From an uncultured Neomegalonema sp. (GTDB lineage: Bacteria; Pseudomonadota; Alphaproteobacteria; Rhodobacterales; Rhodobacteraceae), in the NCBI GenBank assembly GCA_937990185.1, contig CALKBI010000013.1, positions 1 to 64,000 of the forward strand: a stretch of 64,000 bases of DNA, in the 5' to 3' direction. Shown piece by piece: positions 1 to 9,430 of this stretch. A model generated the notes under the pieces. That model ran no database searches. It was given only the letters and a program-made list of their open reading frames with translations, and was not told where the DNA came from. Each line of letters starts with the position of its first letter. The first letter of the stretch is position 1. The position numbers and the translations under genes are program-made.

Positions 1-843
1 CAAGATCACCCTCTCACGCCGATGACGGATGCCGATATCCGGCGGTGGCTGCGGTATCAGACACAGAGTGAAGTCGGGCATGTGCCGCTTTCCGTTATCG
101 CGCAAGGACCGCAGGCTGTGCAGTCGGCGCTGGAAGATGCAGCGGCGACACTGCTGATCGCAGATGCGGTGTCCGACGATGATCTGTTGACGCTTGGCGA
201 GGCGCTCGACGGGACCAAGTTGATCACAGGTGGATCGGGTATTGCGCTGGGATTGCCTCGCAACTTCATCCGCTCTGGCACGGCGCAAGGAGGCGGTGTT
301 GCGACGACCGCAGTCCCCGGGCCAGACGCGATCCTGGCGGGATCATGCTCCGGCGCGACACTAGAACAGGTCGAGTGCCATGCGCGCGATTATCCGACGT
401 TGCCTATTGACGTATTCGAGGTGATGGAAGGGCGGACGACTGCCGCAACGTTGACCCAATTCTACCTCGAACATGTGGGGCGCGCTCCGCTCGCCTATTC
501 CTCCGGATTACCGGATCAGGTGCGCGATGTGCAGGCGCGGTTTGGGCGCGAAGCAGTCGCGAATATGCTGGACGCGCTTTTTGCCGATACCGCTCGGCTC
601 CTTGTCAGCAAAGGCTATAGGCGTATCGTCGTTGCGGGTGGTGAGACGTCCGGAGCGGTGGCGCAAGCCGTTGCCGATACGCTAGGCTCCCCTGCAATGA
701 ACATCGGTGTGGAGATTGATCCGGGCGTGCCCATGTTGACTCTGGGCGAAGATGTGCGCGTAGCGTTAGCACTGAAATCGGGTAATTTCGGTGCGCCAGA
801 CTTCTTCTCGAAGGCATTGCGTATCATGGAGGGTAGTACGTGA
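1..843 (+). CDS. otnK: 3-oxo-tetronate kinase / four-carbon acid sugar kinase family (C-terminal part; 5' end outside window)
   Basis: Frame +1 is open from base 1 (QDHPLTPMTDADIRRWLRYQ...); C-terminal nucleotide-binding motifs VAGGETSGAVAQA and LALKSGNFG are typical of the OtnK family; GTGA overlap with the aldolase-like gene. Confidence 0.85.
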   Translation, partial: QDHPLTPMTDADIRRWLRYQTQSEVGHVPLSVIAQGPQAVQSALEDAAATLLIADAVSDDDLLTLGEALDGTKLITGGSGIALGLPRNFIRSGTAQGGGVATTAVPGPDAILAGSCSGATLEQVECHARDYPTLPIDVFEVMEGRTTAATLTQFYLEHVGRAPLAYSSGLPDQVRDVQARFGREAVANMLDALFADTARLLVSKGYRRIVVAGGETSGAVAQAVADTLGSPAMNIGVEIDPGVPMLTLGEDVRVALALKSGNFGAPDFFSKALRIMEGST

Positions 844-1481
844 ACAAACACGAGATCGACCTGCGCGAACAGATGGCTGTGCACTGCGCATCGCTCTTTG
901 CGCGTGGCTTTTCGGTCGGAACGGCTGGGAATGTTTCAGCAAGGCTTGATGACGGCATCCTGATGACACCAACAAATTCGACCCTCGGGAGTATCGACCC
1001 TGAGAGGATCGCGAAGATCGATCTGTCGGGCAATCATGTCGCAGGTGATAAACCGACGAAAGAAGTCTTTCTGCATCAGGCATTCTACGAAACCCGCCCA
1101 CAGACCGGTGCTGTTGTTCATCTGCATTCGACTTGGGCGACTGCGCTTTCCTGTCTGGAGGATACCGACCCGGAAGACTGCGTCCCACCGCTGACGCCTT
1201 ATGTGGTTATGCGCGTTGGAACCGTGAAGATGTTGCCTTACCTCAAGCCGGGAGACCCCCAGACCGGTGAAATGATCCGCGCGTTAGATGGAAAATACGG
1301 AGCTGTCCTGCTTGCCAATCACGGACCCGTCGTCTCCGGCAAGGATCTGTTTTCCGCCGTCTGCGCTGCCGAGGAACTCGAAGAAACGGCAAAGCTGCTC
1401 GTCGCACTACGAGGGCAGAAGACGCGGATGTTGTCGGAAACCGATGTCGCCGAATTAAAGCAAACATTCGGTCAAATTTGA
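840..1481 (+). CDS. otnC: 3-oxo-tetronate 4-phosphate decarboxylase / class II aldolase-adducin family
   Basis: 213 aa; motifs GTAGNVSARL, VVHLHSTWATALS and LLANHGPVV of class II aldolases; GTG start overlapping the otnK stop. Confidence 0.85.
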   Translation: MNKHEIDLREQMAVHCASLFARGFSVGTAGNVSARLDDGILMTPTNSTLGSIDPERIAKIDLSGNHVAGDKPTKEVFLHQAFYETRPQTGAVVHLHSTWATALSCLEDTDPEDCVPPLTPYVVMRVGTVKMLPYLKPGDPQTGEMIRALDGKYGAVLLANHGPVVSGKDLFSAVCAAEELEETAKLLVALRGQKTRMLSETDVAELKQTFGQI

Positions 1482-1488
1482 GAACGAC

Positions 1489-1986
1489 GTGAAGACCACC
1501 TCGCTCAAAATCGAGGTAGAAACAGTCGATTTTCCCGACTTGGCTGAGATGCTGTGGGAACGCGTGACGCGCATACCCCACGTTCTGAGGCTGCTTTGCG
1601 AGAACCACTTACGGCATTGTGGAACACTATAGCCACTCCTGAATGCATTCGGCGGCGTCCGCGATGCAGATTTCGAATTCACGTTTCGACCGAACCGCCT
1701 GTTGATGCACGACACCACCTGTACGCCAGCCTTAGCAGATATTGCGGCGATGCTAGATGTCCTGTTCGAAAACGGCGTCGATCCGACCGTCCTATCGCCC
1801 ACACTGCCATTCCAAACCAACCGCAAGGACGCGGGAAAATTTTTACTCTATTCATCAACGAAAGCCATCGATTGCGCACGGAAGTATCAACGTCTACTCC
1901 ACAGGCGCTTACTCTGCGACGCAAGACTATACGGGATCGATATAGAGGCGCAGGAGGCGCAGGCTGATCGGGCGGATATTGTTTGA
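1489..1986 (+). pseudogene. Aconitase-family remnant with in-frame TAG (1630-1632) and unrecognisable 3' part
   Basis: Same frame on both sides of TAG: ...RIPHVLRLLCENHLRHCGTL*PLLNAFGGVRDADFEFTFRPNRLLMHDTTCTPALADIAAMLDVLFENGVDPTVLSPTLP..., matching the aconitase N-terminal LPYSLRVLLENLLR and FxPxRVLMQDFTGVPAVVDLAAMR motifs; homology fades after about 1830. Confidence 0.65.
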
Positions 1987-2037
1987 AGTGACAACGTTGT
2001 TGGAATAAGCCACTCTGGCCTCAGGATTGACCAAAAC

Positions 2038-3252
2038 ATGAGCGGGGGATCTATGACTAAAGTAATCATTGCTGGTACGTTCGACACTAAGGGCGCGGAG
2101 TTGCACTTCGTCCGTGATGTGTTGACCGGCGAAGGATTGGACGTTCGGCTTGTTGACCTATCTACAAGTGGAACTGAGGCTGATACTGACGTAAAGCCGC
2201 GTGACATTGCCGCGTATCATCCAGGTGGAGCGGACGCCGTATTTACAGGTGATCGTGGGACAGCTGTTGCCGCGATGACAAAGGCCTATGAACAATGGAT
2301 GTTGGCCCAAACCGGTGTTGCCGGTGTAATCTCGGCTGGGGGATCTGGTGGCACTGCCCTTGCGGCCCCGGCTATGCGAGCTTTGCCAGTAGGCGTACCT
2401 AAGGTTTTGATCTCGACAGTCGCGAGTGGCAATGTCGAGCAATATGTCGGCCCAGCGGATATCTTTATGTTGCATTCCGTAGCCGATGTGCAGGGCATAA
2501 ACTCGATCACGTGCGAAGTCCTCGGCAATGGCGCAGATGCATTAGCCGGGATGGTAAAGGGCCGCGCGAAACGCACTGCCGTGACGAATGAGAAATCCGC
2601 CATCGGCCTCACGATGTTTGGTGTCACGACACCCTGCGTGCAGCGTGTCATGAGCGCGCTGGAGTCAGACTACGATTGCCTCGTTTTCCATGCGACCGGG
2701 ACTGGCGGACGCGCCATGGAAAAGCTCATGGACAGCGGGATGCTCTCGGCGGTGATCGATCTCACCACAACGGAAATCTGCGACATGGTGGCGGGCGGCG
2801 TGTTTGCCGCGACTGAAGACCGCTTCGGAGCCTCAATTCGAGCCGGGCGACCCTATATCGGCTCGTGCGGTGCGCTCGATATGGTCAATTTCGCCGCACC
2901 GGAGACGGTCCCTGAAAAATATCGCGGACGTCTCCTTTATGAGCATAATCCACAGATTACGCTTATGCGCACAACCGCCGAGGAAAATGCGGTGATGGGA
3001 AAATGGATTGGTGCTCGCCTTAACGAGATGACGGGGCCGGTGCGGTTCTTTCTTCCTGAAGGCGGGGTATCGTTACTAGATGCGCCGGAACAAGCCTTCC
3101 ATGATCCCGCAGCAAATGAAGCGCTGTTTGGTGCGCTGGAGGATACGGTTACAGTTACTGCTGATCGCCAACTGATCCGTGTCCCTTACAATATCAACGA
3201 CCCTGACTTTGCCGACCTCATCGTCGAGACATTTCGTGGTTTTGATCTCTAA
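2038..3252 (+). CDS. Tm-1-like ATP-binding domain-containing protein (UPF0261 family)
   Basis: 404 aa; MTKVIIAGTFDTKGAELHFVRD N-terminus and HATGTGGRAME motif of UPF0261; true start possibly 2053. Confidence 0.85.
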   Translation: MSGGSMTKVIIAGTFDTKGAELHFVRDVLTGEGLDVRLVDLSTSGTEADTDVKPRDIAAYHPGGADAVFTGDRGTAVAAMTKAYEQWMLAQTGVAGVISAGGSGGTALAAPAMRALPVGVPKVLISTVASGNVEQYVGPADIFMLHSVADVQGINSITCEVLGNGADALAGMVKGRAKRTAVTNEKSAIGLTMFGVTTPCVQRVMSALESDYDCLVFHATGTGGRAMEKLMDSGMLSAVIDLTTTEICDMVAGGVFAATEDRFGASIRAGRPYIGSCGALDMVNFAAPETVPEKYRGRLLYEHNPQITLMRTTAEENAVMGKWIGARLNEMTGPVRFFLPEGGVSLLDAPEQAFHDPAANEALFGALEDTVTVTADRQLIRVPYNINDPDFADLIVETFRGFDL

Positions 3253-3272
3253 CAAATAGGATTTGCTAGTTT

Positions 3273-4100
3273 ATGTTTAGCCGAACTGAGCTTCTAGAAA
3301 AATATCAAGGCATGATTGCACGGGGCGAACCTATCATTGGCGGCGGTGCCGGAACCGGTCTTTCCGCAAAATGCGAGGAAGCCGGCGGAATTGACTTGAT
3401 CGTTATCTACAATTCCGGGCGCTATCGCATGGCCGGGCGCGGATCACTCGCTGGCCTGATGCCCTATGGCGATGCAAATGGTGTCGTGATGGAGATGGCA
3501 GGAGAAGTTCTGCCCGTCGTCAAACACACGCCCGTTCTCGCTGGAGTTTGCGCGTCCGACCCGTTTCGCCTGATGGACAAGTTTCTCGACGAGATCAAAG
3601 CGGCGGGCTTTTCCGGGATTCAGAACTTTCCCACCGTGGGCCTGATCGATGGCACCTTCCGAGCGAACCTCGAAGAAACGGGCATGTCTTATCAACTCGA
3701 AGTCGATGTCGTGAAGATGGCCCATGACAAGGATATGTTTACGACGCCTTATGTGTTCTCCGCTGAGGATGCCAAGAAGATGGCAAAGGCAGGGGCCGAT
3801 ATCATCGTTTGCCATATTGGCCTGACCACGGGCGGTAATATCGGGGCGGAGACAGGCGTGACGCTGGAGCAAGTCCCGGCTCTGGTAGATGAATGGTCGG
3901 CGGCAGCATTGGCAATCAATCCGAATGCGATCATTCTAGTTCACGGTGGTCCGGTTGCAATGCCAGAAGACGCAGATTTCGTGCTAAAGAATACGAATAC
4001 CTGCCATGGTTTCTACGGCGCGTCGTCGATGGAGCGGTTGCCAACGGAAATTGCACTCACAGAGCAGACGCGCAAATTCAAACAGATAGGGCTTAGCTAA
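3273..4100 (+). CDS. Phosphoenolpyruvate hydrolase family protein (Tm-1-like TIM barrel)
   Basis: 275 aa; [55 protein letters not shown] and [16 protein letters not shown] motifs. Confidence 0.85.
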   Translation: MFSRTELLEKYQGMIARGEPIIGGGAGTGLSAKCEEAGGIDLIVIYNSGRYRMAGRGSLAGLMPYGDANGVVMEMAGEVLPVVKHTPVLAGVCASDPFRLMDKFLDEIKAAGFSGIQNFPTVGLIDGTFRANLEETGMSYQLEVDVVKMAHDKDMFTTPYVFSAEDAKKMAKAGADIIVCHIGLTTGGNIGAETGVTLEQVPALVDEWSAAALAINPNAIILVHGGPVAMPEDADFVLKNTNTCHGFYGASSMERLPTEIALTEQTRKFKQIGLS

Positions 4101-4429
4101 CGCAAGATGCACTGGCTTTGCACCGGTAGGCGTATACTGATCGGGCCAGAGTTGTTTAGGGCAATGCATGCGCGTAGAGCGATTGTGCAGCAGTATCAAC
4201 AGCTGGCTCCCTGGCAGCAACTTTCTCGCGCACCGAAAAGTATGGCACGAAATTTCAGCCTCAATGTCAGTTAAATCATTGAGTTAGTCAGGCTCTCTGG
4301 AGCTTAAGCTGCAATTTGCCGGTTCTGGCTTCGCTATCGTGGTCCAGAATATGGGAGCACAGCGCAACATCTCAACCACTACACCTTAACATCCCTAATT
4401 TTATAAAAATCGCGAGAAAATTCTTATAT

Positions 4430-5974
4430 TTAAGGCTCTCCCGTTCCAATCGTTTCTTTGCGTCTGCTGACATACGCGTCGAGCGCTTCGGCACGATCTG
4501 GTTCTAATTCAGGTTCTTCATATTCAACCAAAGCTTGCTGCCATAATGCGGTCGCTCGTTCAGTTGCAGTTTTTGAACCCGCGAGTTCCCATGCTTCAAA
4601 ATTTTGCCAGTCTGATAGCATGGGTTGATAAAATGCAGTCTCATACCGCGCGAGCGTATGCGGTGTGCCGAAGAAATGCCCTCCCGTTTGGACATCGCTC
4701 ATCGCGTCAAATGCGAGCGTTCCCTCGTCAATGATAATTGGATCGAGGAACGACATCATGTGTTGGAGCATCTCGACATCCAGCACCAGTTTCTCCAGCG
4801 AGGCACAAAGCCCGCCCTCCAGCCACCCCGCTGCATGGTAGTGAAGATTCGCATGTCCAAGGGTGCAGCCCCAGAGCGCCATTTGAGTCTCGTAGGTCGC
4901 CTGCGCATCAACTATATTCGACGCATTCGTGGGGCTTGCGCGATACGGCAAACCGTAGCGCCTTGCGAGTTGTCCGCTGGCGATGTTGGCTTTGGTGTTC
5001 TCCGGGGTTCCAAAAGCGGGCGCGCCGGACCGCATATCGACATTGGACGTGTAAGATCCGTAGAAGACAGGCGCGCCCTTTCGCACGAGTTGTGTCAGTG
5101 CAATCCCGAATAACGCTTCTGCATTCTGCTGAGCCAAAGCCGCAGCGATCGTCACCGGAGTCATTGCGCCCATTAGTGTAAAGGGTGTTACTGCCACGGG
5201 TTGCCCATGCCGCGACATAGCCATCAACCCCTCGGCCATCGTGTCATCAAACTTGCGCGGCGAGTTTACCGAGATGATCGTCGTGACACCGGGATCATTT
5301 GCCATTTCTTCAACTGTGATGCCACGCGCTATTGCCTGCATCTCGATGGCATCTAGCGCACGGCCAGTACCGATTGCCGTTGCATGAAAGCATAGGTCAG
5401 ACAGGCGAATACTAGCGCGATAGGTATCCATATGGCGCGTGTTTGCTGGCAGTTCGACAGGGGCGCAGACCTGATTGCCGATGATGTGAATCGCGTTGAA
5501 GTGATGCGCGAGCTTTGTGAATGTCTCGTAGTCCTGCATGTTGCCGCTACGCCGGCCATTGATGCAATCATGAACGGAAGGCGGACCGGCAACAAGGCCG
5601 AACGCCATGTAATCACCTCCGAAAACTAGCCTCTTATCAGGGTTGCGCGAGGTGAGGGTAAACTCGGAAGGTGCAGTCGATATCAGGCTTTCGATTAACG
5701 CGGGGTCGAGTCGAACAATCTGTGTTGTTTCGTCGACCAATGCACCGGCGGCAGAAAATAAATCACGGGCTTCGGCGCTCATTAATTCGATGCCCAGCTC
5801 ACATAAAATACGGAGTGACGCTTGATGAATGGCTTCAACTTGATCATCTGACAGCAACCTCATTGGTGGATAAGGGTTGCGCGGCTGTTTCCAAGGGAGT
5901 TGTGGTATCACTCCAGCTGAACTTGCACGATCCCGAGGAGACCCTGTGCTACGGCGACGGCGGCGCTCGGTCAT
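4430..5974 (-). CDS. Trimethylamine methyltransferase (MttB) family protein, non-pyrrolysine
   Basis: 514 aa uninterrupted ORF; MttB-family layout (TSRNPDKRLVFGGDYMAFGLVAGPPSVHDCINGRRSGNMQDYETFTKLAHHF); overlaps upstream gene by ATGA. Confidence 0.85.
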   Translation of the reverse strand: MTERRRRRSTGSPRDRASSAGVIPQLPWKQPRNPYPPMRLLSDDQVEAIHQASLRILCELGIELMSAEARDLFSAAGALVDETTQIVRLDPALIESLISTAPSEFTLTSRNPDKRLVFGGDYMAFGLVAGPPSVHDCINGRRSGNMQDYETFTKLAHHFNAIHIIGNQVCAPVELPANTRHMDTYRASIRLSDLCFHATAIGTGRALDAIEMQAIARGITVEEMANDPGVTTIISVNSPRKFDDTMAEGLMAMSRHGQPVAVTPFTLMGAMTPVTIAAALAQQNAEALFGIALTQLVRKGAPVFYGSYTSNVDMRSGAPAFGTPENTKANIASGQLARRYGLPYRASPTNASNIVDAQATYETQMALWGCTLGHANLHYHAAGWLEGGLCASLEKLVLDVEMLQHMMSFLDPIIIDEGTLAFDAMSDVQTGGHFFGTPHTLARYETAFYQPMLSDWQNFEAWELAGSKTATERATALWQQALVEYEEPELEPDRAEALDAYVSRRKETIGTGEP

Positions 5975-6720
5975 GCAATATTCCTATTCGATAGTAATCG
6001 CCCAAAATTGGGGCCAGAGCATTCAAGCCTGAGGTGGTCCAAAGCGACGCGCATCATTGCTTGGTTCGACGTGATCACTGGCTTACCCAGATCACTTTCC
6101 AGTCGTTCGATAACCTCGACGCTTCTCATGTCAGTGCAAGACAAAACCAAAGCTTCTGCGTCTGCATGATCCGCCCGCATCGCCAAATCATAGACCGCAT
6201 CCGGCGTGAGTTCGCCTTGCCCGTAATTGCCCAACGCGACAGGGTAGTCCGCCCTTGAGACCGTTTCACAACCGCTATCGGCAAGGAACGCAATCGCCAC
6301 GTCATTCAGCGAGGCGACATAGGGCGAAGCAAAAGCGATTTTCTTAATCTTTAAAGACGCGAGAGCCGAGACCAATGCACCCGCAGCAGTAATAGTTTTC
6401 GCCCCGCTTATTGCTTCGACTTTTGCGCTCAGATCTCGGTCGAATGAGACGCCATGCGACAGGGTTGCAGAGGTACACCCGTAAAGAACCACATCCGGTT
6501 TGACACCTCCGATCAGGCGTAAAGTTTCGTCAATATCTGCAGCACCAAGACCGGCCATCTGAGCAGCATCGGGTATCTCGTCCACATCGTAATCGCCCAG
6601 CCGTGCCGAATGAACCGACACGCCGGGAGGCGAAAGCAGTATGATATCCGGTTCCAGATTGGTGTTTGTGAACGGCACTAATACGCCAATTCTTGCGATA
6701 CCTCGGGTTGGAGAGATCAT
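5971..6720 (-). CDS. Asp/Glu racemase superfamily protein (maleate isomerase / arylmalonate decarboxylase-like)
   Basis: MISPTRGIARIGVLVPFTNTNLEPD...VVLYGCTSATLSHG...LVLSCTDMRS; both catalytic-type Cys present; ATGA overlap with aminotransferase gene. Confidence 0.8.
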   Translation of the reverse strand: MISPTRGIARIGVLVPFTNTNLEPDIILLSPPGVSVHSARLGDYDVDEIPDAAQMAGLGAADIDETLRLIGGVKPDVVLYGCTSATLSHGVSFDRDLSAKVEAISGAKTITAAGALVSALASLKIKKIAFASPYVASLNDVAIAFLADSGCETVSRADYPVALGNYGQGELTPDAVYDLAMRADHADAEALVLSCTDMRSVEVIERLESDLGKPVITSNQAMMRVALDHLRLECSGPNFGRLLSNRNIA

Positions 6721-7781
6721 GTTGCTCCTCCCATAAAACTTTTGAGACACGCGGCTGCGCGCTGCATTGTCTGCTCATCCCCAATGGTTGCGCGAAGGCA
6801 ATGCGCCAAACCGTACCCCCCCATTGCGCGCATTGCGATGCCATCGGCTCGTAAAGCCTGATCCGCCGCTTGTGCGTGTTCCGCTGTGTCAAATACGAGG
6901 ATCGCAAAATTGGCAAAACTGTCTGGAACTGTAAGATTGAGCGCACGCATTTCAGTAATAAAATGATCCCGAATTTCAGTCGTCTTCCTAACTGTTTCTA
7001 GCATATATGTTTGATCCCGCATGGCCGCAGCGGTTGCCGCTTGTGAAACGTTGCTGACGTTATTCGGATTCAAGACCTTACGCATTTCAGCGGCTAGCGG
7101 GGGCGGAAACAACCCCCATCCAACGCGAAATCCGGCGCAGCCATAGGCTTTGGAAAATGTCCTGAGAACCGCTGTATTTTCTTGGTCTACCAGATCAAAA
7201 GTGCTCTCCGAGAGGGCATCGGAAAACTCGCCATACGCTTCGTCGATGACAAGCATAACGTCTTTCGATAACCCGTCTCGCAAACGCCGGAGAGCTGGAG
7301 TCTCAATACGAGTGCCGGTCGGATTCCCCGGATTGGCAACGAATACAATCTTAGTATTAGGCCGAACAGAATCTAACAGAGCATCTACATTGACGGTTAG
7401 ATCATGTTCGGGTGCCAGGTCGAACTCTGCGCCCGAAAGCTGCGTTGCTGTCCGGAAAAACAGATAAGAAAACTCGGTTGTCAGCATCCGATCACCGGCC
7501 CCAAGATAACTTGAGGCCAGCGCTCCTATCAGTTCCATCGACCCCGCACCGCATAGGATATGATCTGCTGAGATCGAATGAACTTGCGCGATTACAGATC
7601 GCAACTCCGTCCAATCTGGATCGGGATAAAGATGTGTTTCCGCCAAAGCCATTTGAACAGCTTCCGTCACTTTTGGACTCGGAGGGCGCAGACTTTCGTT
7701 TTGGGCAAGCGACGTTAATTCAGGCGCGAGGTCGGCGAGGGCATAGGGCGCGAGGGCCGCAATATGAGGAACTGGTTTCAT
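6717..7781 (-). CDS. PLP-dependent aminotransferase, histidinol-phosphate aminotransferase-like
   Basis: NPGNPTGTRI, VIDEAYGEFSD, RTFSKAYGCAGFRVGWG motifs (fold type I, HisC-like). Confidence 0.85.
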   Translation of the reverse strand: MKPVPHIAALAPYALADLAPELTSLAQNESLRPPSPKVTEAVQMALAETHLYPDPDWTELRSVIAQVHSISADHILCGAGSMELIGALASSYLGAGDRMLTTEFSYLFFRTATQLSGAEFDLAPEHDLTVNVDALLDSVRPNTKIVFVANPGNPTGTRIETPALRRLRDGLSKDVMLVIDEAYGEFSDALSESTFDLVDQENTAVLRTFSKAYGCAGFRVGWGLFPPPLAAEMRKVLNPNNVSNVSQAATAAAMRDQTYMLETVRKTTEIRDHFITEMRALNLTVPDSFANFAILVFDTAEHAQAADQALRADGIAMRAMGGYGLAHCLRATIGDEQTMQRAAACLKSFMGGAT

Positions 7782-9430
7782 TCTGCGCTCCATCCATATT
7801 GGTCGCGCGCGGCATCCGCACTCACTACACCATCGTTCACATCCCGTGAAAGGGCAATGCGGTCGCGATCTTCAGGTGAACCAAAGCCACCTCCGCCGGG
7901 TGTTTCAAAGATTAATGTCTCTCTGGCCTCAACACGAACTTCGCCCTTACTCGGCAAGTCGGGACCGTTCCCGACGCGGATACGCCCGGACATACCGGCC
8001 TGTCCTCCCGCGCGTCCTTTTGCAGGATGCTTGACACGTTCGACCGAAAGGAACAGCAGAAACGGATTGCCATTTGCGGATTCGACTTCGATCCGCTGAC
8101 CGAGACCACCCCGCATTTTTCCGGCTCCACCGCTATCGGGTCGCAATTCTCGCCGTTTGATAAGGACAGGCGCGACACTTTCGCTAATCTCGACTTGTGA
8201 ACCTAGGACGCCGCTGGGATAGGCTGTGGCCGACAGTCCATCTTTGCTTGGCCGTGCACCTGTCCCGCCATTATGAACGAACTCAATCGCGAAGGCCTCG
8301 CCGCCGTCACGAGCAACTTCAGGCGCGCTTCGCAGGGGAAGATCATACATCGCGGATGCGCCTTCTGCCGGAACACGATCCGGCAAGGCTTGATGCAGGC
8401 AACCGAACACCAAGTCAGGAGTCATCTGCCCCAACGTATGGCGCATCGCTACAGGTGCGGGCGGCTGTGCATTGAGGATACAGTCTTTCGGTCCGGTAAC
8501 GCGAAAGAGGTCGAGCGATCCTGCGTTATTGGGAATCTCCGGCCCGATAATGCACCGCATCGCAAAGACTGAATAGGCCGTCGCATAATTGAGCGGCACA
8601 TTAATGCCGTATCGCGAGCACCCCGACGTTCCCTCAAAATCGAGCGTAATGCCGGTTTCTTCAACAGTCAGTTTCGCGACAAGCTCAATCTCGCTTTCAT
8701 AGCCGTCAACCATGAGGCGGCTGCAATAAACGCCTTTCGGGACTTCGTTAATCGCCGTCAGCGTTCCCCGTCGCGATATTTCAATAATATGCTCTGCTAG
8801 AGGATCGAGGTGATCAAGGTCAAATTCGGCCATCATTCCTGAGAGGCGCTTACTACCGGTTTCGCAACATGCGATCAAAGCATAGATATCGCCTTCATTG
8901 GCAATAGGCTCGCGGGAGTTTGCCTTAACAATATCCACAAGGAGCGCGTTGATCTCGCCTGCATCGACCAGCTTACACGGTGGAATACGTAGCCCTTCAT
9001 CAAAGATATCTGTGCCTTCCGGCCCCATACCCTTGCCGCCCAAATCAACTAGATGCGATGTGCAAGATGTAAAGCCGATCACGCGGTTTTTATGATAGGC
9101 TGGCATCAGCAGCAAAAAATCATTCAAATGCCCGGATGCAATCCACGGGTCATTTGTCATGTAGATATCGCCGGGTTTCATGTCTTCAACAGGAAAGATC
9201 GCAAGTAAGGATTTGACCGCTTCGGCCATTGTGTTGATGTGACCCGGCGTTCCTGTTACCGCCTGCGCAAGCATTCGTCCTTGAAGATCAAATATACCCG
9301 CAGAGATGTCTCCGCATTCACGTACGATAGGACTGAACGCAGCGCGGATGAGCGCCTGACCTTGTTCCTCAACAACGGACAAAAGGCGGTTCCACATAAC
9401 TTGCAGTGTTGTTATATCATGTCTCATCAC
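7778..9430 (-). CDS. hyuB: Hydantoinase B / oxoprolinase family protein
   Basis: 550 aa; MRHDITTLQVMWNRLLSVVEEQGQALIRAAFSPIVRECGDISAGIFD, YMTNDPWIASGHLND typical of HyuB. Confidence 0.9.
   Translation of the reverse strand: MMRHDITTLQVMWNRLLSVVEEQGQALIRAAFSPIVRECGDISAGIFDLQGRMLAQAVTGTPGHINTMAEAVKSLLAIFPVEDMKPGDIYMTNDPWIASGHLNDFLLLMPAYHKNRVIGFTSCTSHLVDLGGKGMGPEGTDIFDEGLRIPPCKLVDAGEINALLVDIVKANSREPIANEGDIYALIACCETGSKRLSGMMAEFDLDHLDPLAEHIIEISRRGTLTAINEVPKGVYCSRLMVDGYESEIELVAKLTVEETGITLDFEGTSGCSRYGINVPLNYATAYSVFAMRCIIGPEIPNNAGSLDLFRVTGPKDCILNAQPPAPVAMRHTLGQMTPDLVFGCLHQALPDRVPAEGASAMYDLPLRSAPEVARDGGEAFAIEFVHNGGTGARPSKDGLSATAYPSGVLGSQVEISESVAPVLIKRRELRPDSGGAGKMRGGLGQRIEVESANGNPFLLFLSVERVKHPAKGRAGGQAGMSGRIRVGNGPDLPSKGEVRVEARETLIFETPGGGGFGSPEDRDRIALSRDVNDGVVSADAARDQYGWSAE

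Noticed and set aside
766-1188. 140-aa minus-strand ORF over otnK/otnC
   Set aside because: Shadow ORF; plus-strand genes well supported.
1630-1632. In-frame TAG in the aconitase-like frame, near an MttB gene: possible pyrrolysine codon
   Set aside because: The MttB gene itself has no amber codon, no Pyl genes are seen, and the interrupted frame is a short decayed fragment; pseudogene is simpler.
4101-4429. Possible transposase remnant in the AT-rich gap between two catabolic genes
   Set aside because: Short translated fragments did not match any family convincingly.
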